Below, in pieces: positions 47,775 to 61,955 of a stretch of 64,000 nucleotides of DNA (position 1 is its first letter; the number at the start of each line of letters is the position of its first letter). This stretch comes from Phycomyces nitens. Lineage: Eukaryota; Mucoromycota; Mucoromycetes; Mucorales; Phycomycetaceae. The notes beneath the pieces are model-generated. The model had not been told where the DNA came from and did no database searches. It saw only the letters and a list, made by a program, of their open reading frames with translations. The DNA lies in contig JAHRBC010000001.1 of assembly GCA_022702545.1 (NCBI GenBank), positions 744,001 to 808,000 on the forward strand, in the 5' to 3' direction. The position numbers and the translations under genes were made by a program.

Positions 47775-49632
47775 GCGATTATCTCTTTAAACTTTCCAGT
47801 TTTTAATGAGCTGTAGTCATTGATAGGCCAGACGATCAATATGTTACTAGTCATGCTCCTATGTAATATATATCACAAATTACGATTTAGAATGACTAGA
47901 AACTGTTGTCGTTTGAATGGCCATGGCAAACACCAGTGTTTCCATGGTAAATTTTGGACTAAAAAGTGGCATATGGGTGCAATAAGCAATTGAATGAATA
48001 TTGATACTCTATACAGATACATAAAATAGATAAAGAGTTGGCAATTGGCAATAAGCAATAGGCAATAGACAACTGACAATAATACTCTAGAAAAACCAAG
48101 GTAATTTAATATGCATTAAGAGTAGAGTAATTCATTGGGTATTGTTTGCAGCTCTATCAAGTGAGCAGGTTTCGTATGTACATGTGCAAGACATTACCAA
48201 GAACCTCTAGCAGATTTATATTTCTGGTCTAGACCTCTGATATGGCTGTGCTATGCGCAATATACAACCTGCAAGGCTCACTTAATTATCATGGCAAACA
48301 TTAGTAATCATGCTCAATCAAATTCTTGTGATTTAAAGAGGTCAGTCGACACAGGCACAAGGAAACCAAAGTGATAAGTTGAGAATCAGATCAAGACACT
48401 TTTTTTAAAAAAAGGCAAGCCTATCAAAACTTGATCTACAACAAAGTGTAGGTAGTTTAATGATGCCCAGAAAGGTAGATTATCAAGATATATTCTCCAA
48501 TAGACAGCTATGTAATAGGTTTCTAAAATGTAAAAAGGTTTGAGATTGATGATAGTGAAAGGTTATAGAATATTAAAGATGGATTGGTCGGTGGCTCGGG
48601 CATCCAAAATGACAGGATGATTGTCTAAACTTGACGTACAACATGACCTGCTAGATTCAAATGAAACAAGGTATTATTATTTTTGGCGATCATCGAGATT
48701 AAACTGTTGTTATTATTATTTTTTGAAGAGCATTCGAGTCTTGAGATGGTCGATAAAGAAAGATATTCCTGTATTTTATCTCTAATTCACTAAATGTCTA
48801 GCTCAACCATACTAGAGTAACCAAAGGCCAATATAATGCCATGGAGTGTATTTGACTCGAGAGCTCAAAAGACAGCTGTTTTTGATGATATGGTGCTGAG
48901 AAAACGGATCGATCTGGGGAATTATAAATGTTGAAATGTTTCCATGACAACAAATTGCTTGTATAAATCTAATGGCAGCAGGGACAAGCATTGATATTCT
49001 GGAATTATTGTGTCGATAATGGTGTAAAAGAACTATTATTTTCTCGATTCAAAGATATTCTAGTGATTCTAAAAAAGTAATGAGGTATTTAGTGCCTTTT
49101 ATCACCAAGCAATTTTTTTTAAATAAATAAATAATAAGAAACATTTTGGTTACCATGGTAATAAATTGATCCAAGGCCAAATTAGCCCAATACAATATCA
49201 AGCTATTGCTCGTAATCTATTTATTTATTTTCACTCGTGGCCCACGATGGTCCACATTGTCTATAGCCCAATTCGGTTGTGTTTGTATAGAGCCAACTTG
49301 CTAGTTTAAGAGTGGTTTTTACCTATCAAGCAGATACTTGGAAGATATAATCGTGTGTGTGTGTGTGTTCCTCTAGGTCCCAAGACAAACACAAATTATA
49401 TATATATTATATTGTTTATTATTCATTTTTTATTTATTTATTTTTAATGGGCTGGTATTTGTAATGAGGTAGGAATTGAAACATATATAGTCATAAGGTA
49501 AGAATAAAGGAAAGATTCTGTAGATAGACAAATATACACATAATATATATCAGTGTCTATATTTGCACAATATTTGTTTTGTTTTTTTAGTTTGCTTGTA
49601 AAAATGAGAGGAATTGTTGATTATTATTATTT
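47704..49632. other. Intergenic, no gene recognised
   Basis: Begins with an (ATT)n microsatellite at 47734-47775. AT-rich throughout, a TG run near 49355, no supported open frame or RNA gene. Confidence 0.5.
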
Positions 49633-51105
49633 TTATAGTCCCATAGTGATGTTCATCTCCAATCGCATTTCTCTGCTCTCTGAGCTCTCAGTCGAGGACT
49701 CTGGACGACCAACCTCAGACAGACCGATCGGTCGATGAGATAGTTCGGTAGAGACCTCTGTTTCGACATGTCTAATTGTGCTGGTATGCTCTTGGGTATT
49801 AGCGAGAGGGTTGGTGGGATTGGGATTCGAGTCAGTTGCCGAGGTCTGTGCACCCATAATCGGATTGGCAGATGGTCCGATCAGAACATTGTCCTCAAGC
49901 GAATCCAGGTGAGATTGCTCTCGAGTCGCCTGTCTTTCTGAGCACCACCAACGATGGCCATCACTCCATGCTATGCTTTGACATGACTTGCTGCAATACT
50001 TTGCCTTTCGACACCTGCGACATTTGGCAAATTCACGGGGTCCTGTTTCCCATTTGCCACAGCTCATGTTGGCGCATCTGCGTATTCCGCCTTGTGTTTC
50101 ATCTTTGCGGCAGGCGTTTCGCATGATGACGCTGGCCCAGTACTGAATTGCCTTTGGGTGAGTACGGTGTGTAAATTTCTCAACAAGGGAAAACACATTG
50201 CGGTCAAAGCACGTGTGAAATGAGTCACGGATGTGAGAGTATTTTGTAAGGTAGGCGAGAAGTTGAAGAGCCATCACGATATCATCTTCATGAGGTGAGA
50301 CGCCATTATCTGGCACACGAGAATCACCCTTTTGGGCTTGTGACCGAGGGTTTTCCCGACTTGTTCGGTTACTGCGACGTTGGGCAGAGGTGATCTTTAC
50401 ATAGGGGAATGTAGAGCGTCTGGGAGTGGCAAAGGAGGGGCTGCGAGGATAGCGTGTGTTGGTGTCTTGTTGGGGTATAGAAGGAGTGATTGGGGATAGG
50501 GCTGAGAATAGGGTGATGGGCCCAATGGGTCTAGTGGATGTGTGAGGTGCTGTAAAGAATGATGGTGAGATTATTTGATTAAAAAGGCTGGTAGACTCAC
50601 TGGTAAGGTCAGGATAGAATGAATCTCGCAAAGGGATTCTGTGCATAGGGGGGCTGGATGGATTGATAGAAGACAAGATTCGTTTTTTTCTTTGTATACG
50701 TTCAGTGTCCTGTCGAACGAGCTCATGAGCCTTTAAAAAGTTATCGAGCACGTTCATGACGATTGGGATCATTCCTGCTTCGACTACTCTGGTTCTAATG
50801 TGCTCAGTGCCTCTGACGCCGACATTGATGACGCATTGGAAGGCCAATGTCCATTTCCAGAGTGAGCGAGGTTCGAGTGATTGTGCAGAGGGGGATAGGA
50901 TGCGGATAAGGCGCTCTAGACCATTGTCCAGGACGAGGATTTCTCTTATGCGAGGGGATGTTGAGGTGAGGTAGGCTAGATGAGTGAGTGAGTTGATGAG
51001 AGGGAGGGTTGCGGTGCAGTCGAGTGCTCGTCTATCGTAAAGCGCAGTTGTGATGCAGATGGCTGCTCTGCTTTGAGCTGGGAAGCAAAGATTAGGTTCT
51101 CTCAT
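49633..51105 (-). CDS. MYND zinc finger protein, samB/MUB1 family
   Basis: An intronless 490-residue frame. The N-terminal part (MREPNLCFPAQSRAAICITT, ALYDRRALDCTATLPLINSL, then HLAYLTSTSPRIREILV) is the armadillo-like region of samB/MUB1 proteins. A low-complexity Ser/Thr/Arg insert spans about 150-260. The MYND finger spans about 344-388 (CANMSCGKWE, then CRRCRKAKYCSKSCQSIAW and HRWWC) with the Cys/His ligands in place. MUB1 works with the E3 ligase Ubr2 in yeast; samB affects cell polarity and septation in Aspergillus. The C-terminal 100 residues are Ser/Thr-rich and low-complexity. Confidence 0.9.
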   Translation of the reverse strand: MREPNLCFPAQSRAAICITTALYDRRALDCTATLPLINSLTHLAYLTSTSPRIREILVLDNGLERLIRILSPSAQSLEPRSLWKWTLAFQCVINVGVRGTEHIRTRVVEAGMIPIVMNVLDNFLKAHELVRQDTERIQRKKRILSSINPSSPPMHRIPLRDSFYPDLTSESTSLFNQIISPSFFTAPHTSTRPIGPITLFSALSPITPSIPQQDTNTRYPRSPSFATPRRSTFPYVKITSAQRRSNRTSRENPRSQAQKGDSRVPDNGVSPHEDDIVMALQLLAYLTKYSHIRDSFHTCFDRNVFSLVEKFTHRTHPKAIQYWASVIMRNACRKDETQGGIRRCANMSCGKWETGPREFAKCRRCRKAKYCSKSCQSIAWSDGHRWWCSERQATREQSHLDSLEDNVLIGPSANPIMGAQTSATDSNPNPTNPLANTQEHTSTIRHVETEVSTELSHRPIGLSEVGRPESSTESSESREMRLEMNITMGL

Positions 51106-53968
51106 TTGAAGGGATGTAAGGAATAAGAAGAAGAAGAAGAGAAAGAAGAACTGGTGGTGGTGGTGGATTAAATAGAAATTATATATAAATGTATTTAAAT
51201 AAACAAATAATAATTAATGATATTAATAATATCAATGATGATTGTTTTGATTTTATTGATATTTATACATTTGTATTTTTAGGAGACAAAATAATTATAA
51301 ATCTCGCTTTGAACCTTTTCGTTGGCTGTGTGCACTTGAACCAATCAGCAGTCAAAGAATCATCTCATATATAGAAAATAGCGTATGTGTATTAAAAAAA
51401 ATCATTCAAGAATATTCTTGTTTCAATTTGAATTGATATCGTTGACAGTTACGGGATCAATGGAAATCAAATCAGTCTAGATTAACAAGAAAAATCACAC
51501 TGGATTCTCTAGTTGAAGAATTCAAACATGTCTTTGGGATCTCGAGAAATCAATGGCCTTTTTATACCAAACCGCCTTTCTTGTCCTACCCTTGTGTGAC
51601 AATAAAATATTCCAGTTATAGAAATATCACCCCATAATATCACCATCTCATATATGTATACATATACTCCTCTCCAAGTTACACATAATCTACCTCTACA
51701 ATATTCCAAATACCATTCTAGTAGAGGATGCTGTAATTTACCCAAAAATCATTCAAGTTTGACTTTGCAACAACAACAACAAAAAACACTACCTTAATAA
51801 GATGTTTGTGTAACAGTAAAGTGAAACTTTCCTTTTTAGGATGAACTAAAATTCGATATTTTGGTTCCATAAGCCAAATACCAATTATATATATTTCTTG
51901 TTAATATATCACCAAAAAGAGCCACAAAAACTGACAAAAAAGCCATCAAGAAGATGTGATTCCAAATACGCAATCGCTATTTCTCACAAAAAAATTGTGA
52001 TTTTTTTTTAGGTGCAATAAAACTTGGATAATTTACGAAATCATCAATTGAGCTTCTTGGACTTGGAAACAGTTTGTGACCCATTGGAGTATCTTTGTTG
52101 CAGGGCATTCCAGCAGCGTAAGGGCATTATTGACTAGTGGTGAGTGAAAGCTTGTGTCAAAACTGACCAACTTTTTCCATAGGATGCCCCGCTTGCCGCT
52201 TGCCGTTCGCTGCCATAAAAGCAACGGAAACTATTGGGGAATGCGAGCCTTTTACCATGTCACTATCTTTTGCGTTTGGAAACTCTTACAAAAGATACCA
52301 TTGATACCATTGATACCAATGCATTAGAAGCTGCTCTGACCTTCCAGGTGTATGTTTTTTCATATCACCTTTTTTCTGACACCCCTCCACCACGATGGAG
52401 TCTATGTGATGCAAGAACTTGTACAGCTTAAATTTCCTCAATCTTTGAAAGAACTAGCAACATTTGTGTCCTTGAAAATATGCGCACATTGATTGCTGGT
52501 CCATTTCATTTATTGTGGCTTTTTTTTTTTAAAAAAAAAAAAGCAAACATAATGTCCCATAACTGTCCCGTTGCTCACACGCCCAACTTCCTCGCTTTGT
52601 CTTTTGGCTATATTTAATCAGAATTTGGGCGGAAATTGCACCTAAAATAGTTAATGATTTCGCCCGTGTTTTGGGAACCATCACCACTGCAGGGGACCCT
52701 TTATCTGACTATACGTTTTTGAAGCCTTTTCCTTGCTGCTCCGATCTACAGATTGAAAATTAGCCTTTTTTTTTTAAAGAGAGAGAGACAGAGGAAATAT
52801 ATGGCATGGTACTCGAGTTAATTACTAGTGCCTGTACAAATGTACATATTAACAAATGAATTCCCCTTGTGCGAATTCATATACAGAGTACATACAATAG
52901 TAAGCTGCGTCTTCTTGGTCGACATCCCGCAGCACAATGCTGATTTATATTATATCTTAAAACAAAGAGTAACCGAAGCATCTAATGGAATAAGAACTCC
53001 CGCTCTTTTAAAACATGAATAACCATTTGTGAACATGGTTAATAAATGTCTTTGAATAAAACATATCCAACAAACTTTATTTACACCTCTTGAATGACAT
53101 TATCCTACACGACATTTGGGATTGCCAAAAGTGTGCTACTTGAGTTATTGAAAAGCACGAATTGGATCCTGAGAAAAGCGTCAATTGGCACCAGAGGCAA
53201 TCTTCATCTCCAATTACTCCATATAAAGTAATCTGTGGACACTTTGCCATGCGAACATGCTTTATCTAAATATCATTTCAATTCCTATATAGGAATTAAA
53301 AGAAGACGAGGAAAAACTAGTATTCTTCTTGCTCTTCCTGTCTTTCTGGACTTGCTTATTGTCCGTTTAAGCGCAATTTTTCAGTAAAAGGAATATTTAG
53401 ATTCTCCGCAAGACAACAATAATCCAAAATATAATCTAATGTCCATTACAAAGACGGTTGGCTGTGGCACGGAATCAAAAGAAGAACAAGGTCCAATGGG
53501 CACATACCTTTTTTTTGGTTTTTTTGCTTTTATATAAAATGGCTTTATAATTGTCTTTTTTTGATAAACATGGTTGGTTCAGGTACATCAAACCAAAATC
53601 ATAAATCATGAATCATAAATCACAAAGTTCTGATTCTCATAGGAAATCTCAACTTCTCAACCGTAATTATCACCGTAATTCTCCCCCCAGAGAACCATTT
53701 ACCGCAATTGGGCATTCGGATCAAAGATGATCACACATCATGAGCACCAAACAAAGCTTAGGTTTACTCTTTTATCTCGAGGGTGGACCAACACCGACGT
53801 AATGGACTGCCTTGTGTTACCGTTTTTATTTAAATCTCCGGAATGCTGAGACATAAAGTTGCTTCTTTAACCTACCTGTCCCAAAAAAAAACACTTCTTT
53901 CTCTTTTATATATACATATATATTTTTATTTTTTATTATTTCTTTATTTCTTTATTCATAATTATCTG
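51106..53968. other. Intergenic, no gene recognised
   Basis: The divergent interval between the MYND gene (-) and the antiporter gene (+). AT-rich with poly-A/T tracts (52520-52550). Open frames are short and have no motif. Both promoters presumably lie here. Confidence 0.5.
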
Positions 53969-55567
53969 ATGAGTGTTGATCTCATCCCAGGCCAGATCTC
54001 GCCGTTCACCATAGGCGTTGCAGTCCTCAGTGGATTCATCGTCTTCTTTGGCTATATATCCATGTTTGTCAAGGAGAAGATGTTCATTTCTGAAGCATGT
54101 AAGACCACCCTTTTTCTACTGGATGGATTCCTGGACACTATATACATATATAAAAATTTTTTTTATGAATCTCATCTCATTCGACATTGCCATTCTGCCA
54201 CTAGTTGTCGCTCTTATTGTCGGAATCATTGCCGGTCCATTGGTCTCTAATGGATTCAATCCTTACAGCTGGGAAAATACCGATGAAATCACAAAGCAAC
54301 TCACCCGCTGTATCCTGGCCATCCAGGTAAGCACAGATCAAGGCAATCCATATACCACAAGGCTCTAACGATGTCTAAAAGGTCATGGCAGTTGGCATTG
54401 ACTTGCCCAAGTATGTTTCACACAGTGTAACACCCTCTTTTTATCCTTCTGACATTTCTTTTTTACTCTAGACATTACATGAAAAAGGAATGGCTATCGA
54501 TGTTTATGTTCCTAATCCCGGTCATGATCTTTATGTGGCTAGTCAGTGGTCTGTTTATCTGGGGATTTGTACCTCCTATCAACTATGTAAGTCATCTACA
54601 GGTTCTATATTCTTACTAACCTCTTGTTTAGCTGGAAGCACTGGTCATTGCTGCGTGTGTCTGTCCCACGGATCCCGTAAGTCTATATATATATATATAT
54701 ACTCACACAAAGCATCCATCGATCCTAATGTGCTTTATATATAGATCCTTGCAAATTCAGTGGTCAAAGGTAGATTTGCAGAGAAGCACGTTCCTGCACA
54801 CATTAGAAATATTCTCTCTGCAGAAAGGTAAACAATATGTGTTCTTGGTCAAACTCTCTTGGTATATATGGTTCGAATATTGCGGATCTTTATACTTGGA
54901 ATAATTCTCACCTCTTTTTTTAAATTTTTTTCTTCTTCTTCTTTCTTTTAGCGGTGCCAATGATGGAATGGGATTCCCCTTTCTCTTCCTGGCAATCTTC
55001 TTGCTGGACGATGAGCAGCATGTCGGCCAGGCGATTGGAAAATGGATCTATCTGACCTGTCTCTACCAAATCATCCTGTCGTGTGTAATTGGTGTGGTTA
55101 TTGGCTGGGTTGCACGAAAGATTCTACAATGGTCAGAAAGTCGGTAAGTGTATATATGTATATAAAATATAAAAAAAGAATTGTCAGCAAGGAGTCCAGA
55201 GCTTGTGTAACTGATTCCCCTTTTTTGTAGTCATCTTATTGATAAACCATCTTTTCTGTGTTTTGCTATTGCTCTTGCAGTAAGTCTATTGTGAAAATCA
55301 AACATCAGAAACCCTAATTGTGCGTGTATGTATGTATGTGTGTTTTTAATAGCTGTTCTTGATGAGTATGACTGGATTCTCTGGAAGTGACGATCTCTTG
55401 GCTTGTTTTGTGGCTGGAAATGCATTTTCTTGGGACGATTGGTTCAGACAAGAAACTGAAGAAGCTCATTTTCAGGATGTCATTGACATGATGCTCAATC
55501 TGGCCGTGTTTGTCTATATTGGAGCAATCATTGTAAGTTGAATTATTATATCAGTACGGCGCGTATA

Positions 55568-55606
<39 letters not shown>

Positions 55607-56935
55607 CTTTTCTGTCCATTCCAGCCATGGTCTGATTTCGGCAATGCTGAGCTGGGCCTGACCCCATGGCGCCTGGTTGTCATCGCTATTCTCATTCTCC
55701 TCTTCCGTCGCTTGCCTATCGTTCTTTTGCTTAAGCCAGTCATGCCAGCCATGAAAACCTACCGAGAGGCAATGTTCAGCGGCTGGTTCGGCCCCATGGG
55801 TGTTGGTGCCGTCTTCTTGTCTACAATCGCAAAGGAAGAAATGGAGCATATCTACCATGGCAAGGAAGCACCGATATCTATAGAAATCATTAGTCCTGTC
55901 GTTCTTTTCATTGTTCTTTCTTCGACCCTTGTACATGGTACCACCATTCCACTCTTCAAGCTCGGCAAACGTATCCGAACACGAACCTTGTCTGTGACCA
56001 GTACAGGCAGCAATCAAGTCCTTCGCCTTCCAAAGCTCCAATTCGGTCGTTCTCTCAGTCTGCGCCGCAACGACACCGATGGCCGCAGTCGACACAGCCG
56101 CGATATGGATGTCTCGATGAGTCAGACACAGCGAAACACTTTAATAAACACCATTCAGCACGAGCGACACAAGGAAATGGACGCAAGTCCCGAGGCAACA
56201 ATAAATCCTGCCCAGGAAAACGGCGACTCTTATGCAGTTGATATGAATGATGATCGCTGGGACAATGACTTTAGAGACGAGGATTTCCTTCCTGGGGAAG
56301 AGGAAGAGATGGATAAAAAGGAGGTTGTGAATATGGCTCTGTCTTCCCCGGACGTACGCAGCACTGGTACAGGAACTGGGCTTGAACAGAGTATTCGATT
56401 CCTTGAACCTGTCAAACCACGTACTGGAAATCAGACAAACTCTAATCTTGAAAAGAACGAGGCTAGTGTATCGAGCATGAAGAGCTGGCGCAATAAGTTT
56501 GGAAAGGAAAAGGATGAACAGGACATTACAGATGAACATCCTGCTGCGGGTGGTGGAGGGTTGCGCAATCTTTTCCGAAGACAGCAGAATAAGGATAGTA
56601 GTGATAGCCCTCATCAGTCCACAAATTCTCTCAAGAACGCCTTTACACCCCCTGACATCGGTCCTGCCAAGACCACACCCTCTACTGAACTTGGAACCAA
56701 CAATGCAGATCCAATACAGAACGTTCCTGAACAGGCTTCAGAGGGGGAGGCCAACAAACATTTACACCCGCGCATTGAAGTATGGCAGGAAGATTCACAC
56801 GTTATCATTGAGGACAAACGAGAGTCTATTCCTCAGATAGTAATCAACAAGGAAGATTCAGACTGGAAACAAAAGACAGGAGAAGCTATCAAGACAGTCG
56901 AGCAGGCTATCGAGAAGGACGAACATTCTCCATAA
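53969..56935 (+). CDS. NHA1: Plasma-membrane Na+(K+)/H+ antiporter
   Basis: Ten exons: 53969-54098, 54205-54326, 54382-54410, 54472-54586, 54632-54676, 54745-54827, 54952-55143, 55231-55279, 55353-55532 and 55625-56935, giving 751 residues. The transporter domain (about 1-424) has LVALIVGIIAGPL, ACVCPTDPILANSVVKG, the fungal NHA-type SAESGANDGMGFPFLFLAI, FLMSMTGFSGSDDLLACFVA and SSTLVHGTTIPLFKLGKR. A hydrophilic cytosolic tail of about 325 residues follows, rich in acidic residues. Nha1 exports Na+, Li+ and K+ in exchange for protons. The intron at 55533-55624 contains an (AAT)n run. All splice phases agree. Confidence 0.95.
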
Positions 56936-59900
56936 ACAAAAAGAAAAAAAAAGGAAATTATATTTATCTTTACATACCACTCTTTATGCTGTAGTACCAA
57001 AAGAAACTCTTCTTTAACCCTTGTTTTACCATTATTGTACGAATAGTTCTCTTTCTTTTTTACTCTTTATCCCTAGATTCTTTATTATTATTATTATTTT
57101 GGCATTTTATACACAGCTGTTTTCACTATAGACTTTTAATTTTCTTGATTGGTTTGTGGAATACAAGATCTGAAAGGGTCTCTTGCTTGTATCTTATTAT
57201 TATTACTATTACTACTATTACTATTATTGCTATTACTATTATAAATACACACATTTATAAAAATGAATGAATTGGATTCAATACATACGTCCCAGATAAA
57301 GTACCTTGGAGCGAATTTGATCCATCTACCAGCAAATCTATCGATTGTCTGCAAGTGAGCTGCCCTTGTGACATTGGCGTGAGAGATTATTGATGTTATT
57401 ATATCGTCTCTTTTAGCAATATAGATCTTCAGAACCCACTGTCCTTCTAGCCTTTTTGTTCGTTCCTTTGTTTGTTTATTAATTATTATTATTACTATAT
57501 ATATATACATACATTGAATTGGTTTCTTGACAAACTTGCAGTAATAATTTCTATTCAATACTGTTTCAAAAAAATAATGCACTGGGATGGTTTTCAATTT
57601 CTCAACACATGGAAAGATTTCAAATACAAAATCGCAATACAATTTAGGCAAAAGTTGGTGGTGTGTATGATTTTACCATAACCGTCGTTCTACTAAATCT
57701 TTTTTTATATAGATCTGGGACTATTCATTCCACAAAGAATCTTTAACGGTAGTCTAGACACAGATCAAAGATTTGATCATCTTAAAGGGCTGTATTGTAA
57801 GACCTAGAAGAGCTCACAAGACACATTTTAGATTTGTACCCCAAATGACATTGAGAATACACAGCTTTAAACCGCAAAGAAGGAGTCTTGTTGTACTGCA
57901 ACCAAAAAGTTGTTAAGAAAATGTATAGTGATTTTTAGATTGAAACTAGAATTAAAAAAATAAAAAGAGGGGGGTATTTGGCAGTGTGTAAACTGAACCG
58001 ATATACAACATATCTAGTGGCAAACGATATTATCCAATTCAAATAAAAAGAAAGCAAGTGTCCTTGATATATATATAAAAAGAATATGGCATTGGGAATC
58101 TCTTGTTAAATAAACGGTATATTATATAAACAAGGTTAAAATCGTGCTATAATTTGAAACAAAGGTTTTTCGTTAGGCTGGGAGTGTTTTATTGCGCTGA
58201 AATTAAGCTTGTCTGGCTGGGATATCATAAAAATGATACCTGATTACAATTAAGTTACTGACTATAAGCACCATGTATTATGCTGCTCAGCAACCCTATT
58301 CCAGGGCTCTACTTATATCTTCCAAGTATTCCCTCTGTTATAAAATGTCCTTTATTTTTTTTACACCTTTCAAGTATCGAGAAAAGTTGAACTGGGACTT
58401 GTGTAACCTTTCACAGAATACAGAATATTATTCCCGAGATGCCATTTGTACCCACTGATATTCAAGGCTCAAATCGCAGTACCCTTGTCATTTCCATCGA
58501 TTAAGTAATAAACGCAGAATAGTATAGAAGCTCATCCAGAAAAATCGTCAAGGCAGTGTCCAGAGCCTTTGGGAATATCTGGACCATTAATAATAATAAT
58601 AATAATAATAATGGCTGTGTAACAAGAAATATATATCAAAATTGCAAATACATCACTCTCAAATTCCCTTGGGGTTTCGCATCTTTCATCTTTCCAGATG
58701 AATTAAAGTCTTTTCAATCAAGAAACAACTTGGCTTGTAATTGAAACAATCGGTAGAAAAAAAGCTTTAATGGCCAGGAAACTACTCGAGAAACAACAGA
58801 AAATATCCAGAGTCTAAATCAATATTTCTTTAATAGACAGATCTATTCTCTCCATGTATATTCCTGACTTGCAAGTCTGTTTGATGTATAGAAAGCTAAA
58901 ACAAAACAGAACAAAGCATTAGTACATCTTTAATCGGGTTGGAATGGGCATGTTTGTGTGCACGACTTCCGGCTATTTTTATAAACAAAACGCTCCGTAA
59001 AAAAACACACGACTGTGATATTGCATTAAGCTGACCCGATAGTTTCTATATTAAAGCGCCAGTATTTTATTTTAAAGAAAAAGTGCCCAAAAGAGTGTAT
59101 TGAATCATCGTATACCAGCTAATCTATAGTACAGCCCTTTTAGACTTGTTTATTATTCTTGTTGTTTCTGATATGAAAATATATAGCAAACAGGTTTGTA
59201 ATTCTTTGGATTAATAAAAATGGGGACAGCTATAGGGTTTTCAAAAAAGAAGATAGTCGTGTATTGTCTCTTTATATCTTATTGTCTTGACAGCTAGTGA
59301 ACCAATATTACAACTTTTTATTAAAATACAAAGTGCCCAGTTATTTCATACAAACCAATTGGTTTTCGAGGAAGAAATGCTTTATTGTTCTTGATAAATA
59401 TTTTTTAGCTTAATAAGCATACTTCTTTGGAAGCCTTTTATGCATGCATCATGCTTTATCAAAAAAAGCTTGTACTGAACAGTTTGTCTTGTAAAGGAAA
59501 TTAAAGATTTGCACATATTTGGTTATTTTCCAAGAAAATCAAACTCTGATTGGTGATTTTGTTTGTGTAATAGTTTGACTCTTCACTATGGGTTCAAGTT
59601 TGATTCTCTCGGCAATAATCTTTGGATATTTTAGATATGGTTTAATAAATTATACTTCTTCCAAGGTCTTGACCCAAGGCTCTCAATCTAATACATTCAA
59701 GTGCAAGTACATTTTATCTTATTTAATACCATGCAAGATTCATAAAATCCATGAATTAATTGTGTACAATTGAGACTTGTAATAATGTTTTTTTGGATAT
59801 CTATTGTAAATGAAGGTTGCTTGGCTAAATTGATTACAAGTTAACATGTCAGGAACAGCTACACCTCAAGAACAAACACACCTCAAGTATCTAAAAATTC

Positions 59901-60464
59901 CTACATTTGAAATCAAACGCAGGTTTTAAGCTTGTAATGCCAGTGCCATTTTATTGTCTTTTTATGAAAGATGGACTTGCTCGATTATTCACTGGGTATT
60001 TTTTTTAATCAAAATTATGTGCCTGCTACTCGAATGAATAGATTCTTCATGTCTGTACCTAATCATTAAAAAGTCTCTTTTTTAATCCAATCGTTTTTCT
60101 TCTTCTTCTTTAGTTTCTAATACTTTTATTGCACTTTGAATCTACCAAAAGTTATCGTCAGTTACAAGTATTAGATTCACATTGAGATTGCTTTAATGTA
60201 TACAATAATTAGCCAATATACAAAAACACAGGAAATAATGATCTTGCAACCGTTTGTCGCTCTTTTTTTCTCCATCAAAACGTTTTCAAATCTCGAACCT
60301 AATCTTGGCCTAGTTGACTCTATACTCAAACCAAAATCCAGAGGAAATGAGAATCACTATGACAAGGCATTTTCCAGAAATGCCCTCGGACTTGAAATAT
60401 CCTAATCATTACATATTTCTGTGCTTTGTTTTTTATTCTTTTATTTATTTATTTCATTTGTACA
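56936..60464. other. Intergenic, no gene recognised
   Basis: A 3.5 kb AT-rich interval. It has ATT/ACT triplet-rich tracts at 57085-57115 and 57190-57243, and an (AAT)n run at 58590-58613. A 171-codon minus-strand frame (57651-57136) is largely triplet-repeat and poly-Asn/Ser sequence and is not accepted as a gene. Confidence 0.5.
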
Positions 60465-61955
60465 ATGAACCACATTTGCCTCTTGTCTCTTGGTACATTA
60501 TAACCCAAGCTAACAGTAACAGTCTGTCTGATATTTACATTAAGGATCTCGTGGTGACCTGCAACCATTCATTGTTCTTGCTGCTCATCACAGGCAAGTT
60601 ACTTTATTGACCAGAATCGAATTGATGCCTGGAATTGTAGAAAACAATGGCCTGATGATCGCATCACCATTGTGTGTTTTAAGGATATTTTACAAAAGTT
60701 CTCATCTGTACTGAGACAATTTAAGATCGCAACACATCCTCTCCCATCATCTACATACATCATTGACACGACTGCAAAGGAAATCGCCAGGGAAAGAGAA
60801 CGCAACGCAATCTGGGAAGCATGCCTTTTGTTGAAGCCAACCCTCATCATATTCTCAACATTTACTATTGAAGGATGGTCAATATCTGAGCACTTGCAGA
60901 TACCATGTATTGGGATTTCTTTATTTCCACTTGATATATTCCCAATGCCCTCTGAGTTTAAGAACGAGCTCTGTGATTCTTTGCCGGAACTCACCGATGC
61001 TTTATCCCGGTCAAACAAGGCAACAGTGGACTGGAGACATGTAGAACATTGGATGTGGCGGCTATTTCTAGAAGATCAAGGAGATTTCCGAGAGCGTCTT
61101 GGATTGACAGCAATGCCTTTTGTAAATATTGCAGACAACGGCACAGTTGAGGTGTGCTTGCCATCACCTACCACAATTATCTATGCGTTTGATCCTCTTG
61201 ATAATGTTCCAGATACATCAGTTTTGGGAGGGTTTTGGGTGGATCCTGATATATTTCGAGATGCCTCGGAAGATTTGTGGAAAAGAAGTCCAGAATTTAT
61301 ATTAGATATAAAAAGATTCATTCATTCAAAGGATTCCATGGTTATTATTCATTTTGGATCAATGGAGCAGCTTTATCCCGGTTTTCGTGATAAAAAATGG
61401 CTGGAAAGACTGGTAGACTTGATAAGAAGAACTCTAGAGCAACTTCAATTGGCTGCAATCTGGTGGATGACACCCGACTCTCCACTTCACAAGGCCTGTC
61501 TCAAGAACTTTTCTTCTTCTACGCATAAGATGATTTATATCTGTCTCGAGTCTATTCCACACGACTTTATTGTGCCCGCTATTCGTTATGGGTTTCCAAC
61601 AGTTGACTTTGATACTTGGTGGATAAATGTTCACAAGAACAAAGTTGATATCCCATGTCAAAGAAATATCAGTATTTTGCATCATGGAGGAGCAGGAACG
61701 TTTGGATCAATGGCAGCCTATGGGATTCCACAACTTATACTCCCGTGTATGTTTGACCAGTTCTTCTGGGCTACAAGAGGTGAATCGCACGGTATAAGTA
61801 AAACGATGGATATAAACCAAGATTGGAGCAAAGCGTTTTCTTGGTCAATGGAAGATATAAAATCTTGCAAAAACTATCAAAAAATTACAAGAGATAGCAC
61901 AACAAAAGGACTTTTACGCACCATGGAAATTGTCTTGAATAAAAAATCCTACTAG
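60465..61955 (+). CDS. GT28-type glycosyltransferase (sterol/UDP-glycosyltransferase-like)
   Basis: Proposed exons 60465-60492, 60545-60636 and 60684-61955 give 463 residues. The start MNHICLLSLGSRGDLQPFIV has the GSRGDxQPF donor-fold motif of GT28 enzymes, created by removing a 52 bp intron with a gctaac branch site. The main frame has LKPTLIIFSTFTIEGWSISE, VIIHFGSMEQLYPG and the nucleotide-sugar motif HHGGAGTFGSMAAYGIPQLI followed by PCMFDQFFW. The join at 60637-60683 (47 bp, gtaga...ttaag) restores the frame but is weakly supported. If it is not an intron, the gene is frameshifted. The N-terminal lobe is short for the family. Sterols or other lipids are likely acceptors; the real one is unknown. 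Confidence 0.65.

Noticed and set aside
55514..56095. 193-codon minus-strand frame
   Set aside because: Antisense shadow of the antiporter, extended through an (AAT)n intron tract.
57136..57651. 171-codon minus-strand frame
   Set aside because: Much of it is translated triplet microsatellite; no domain, no promoter context.
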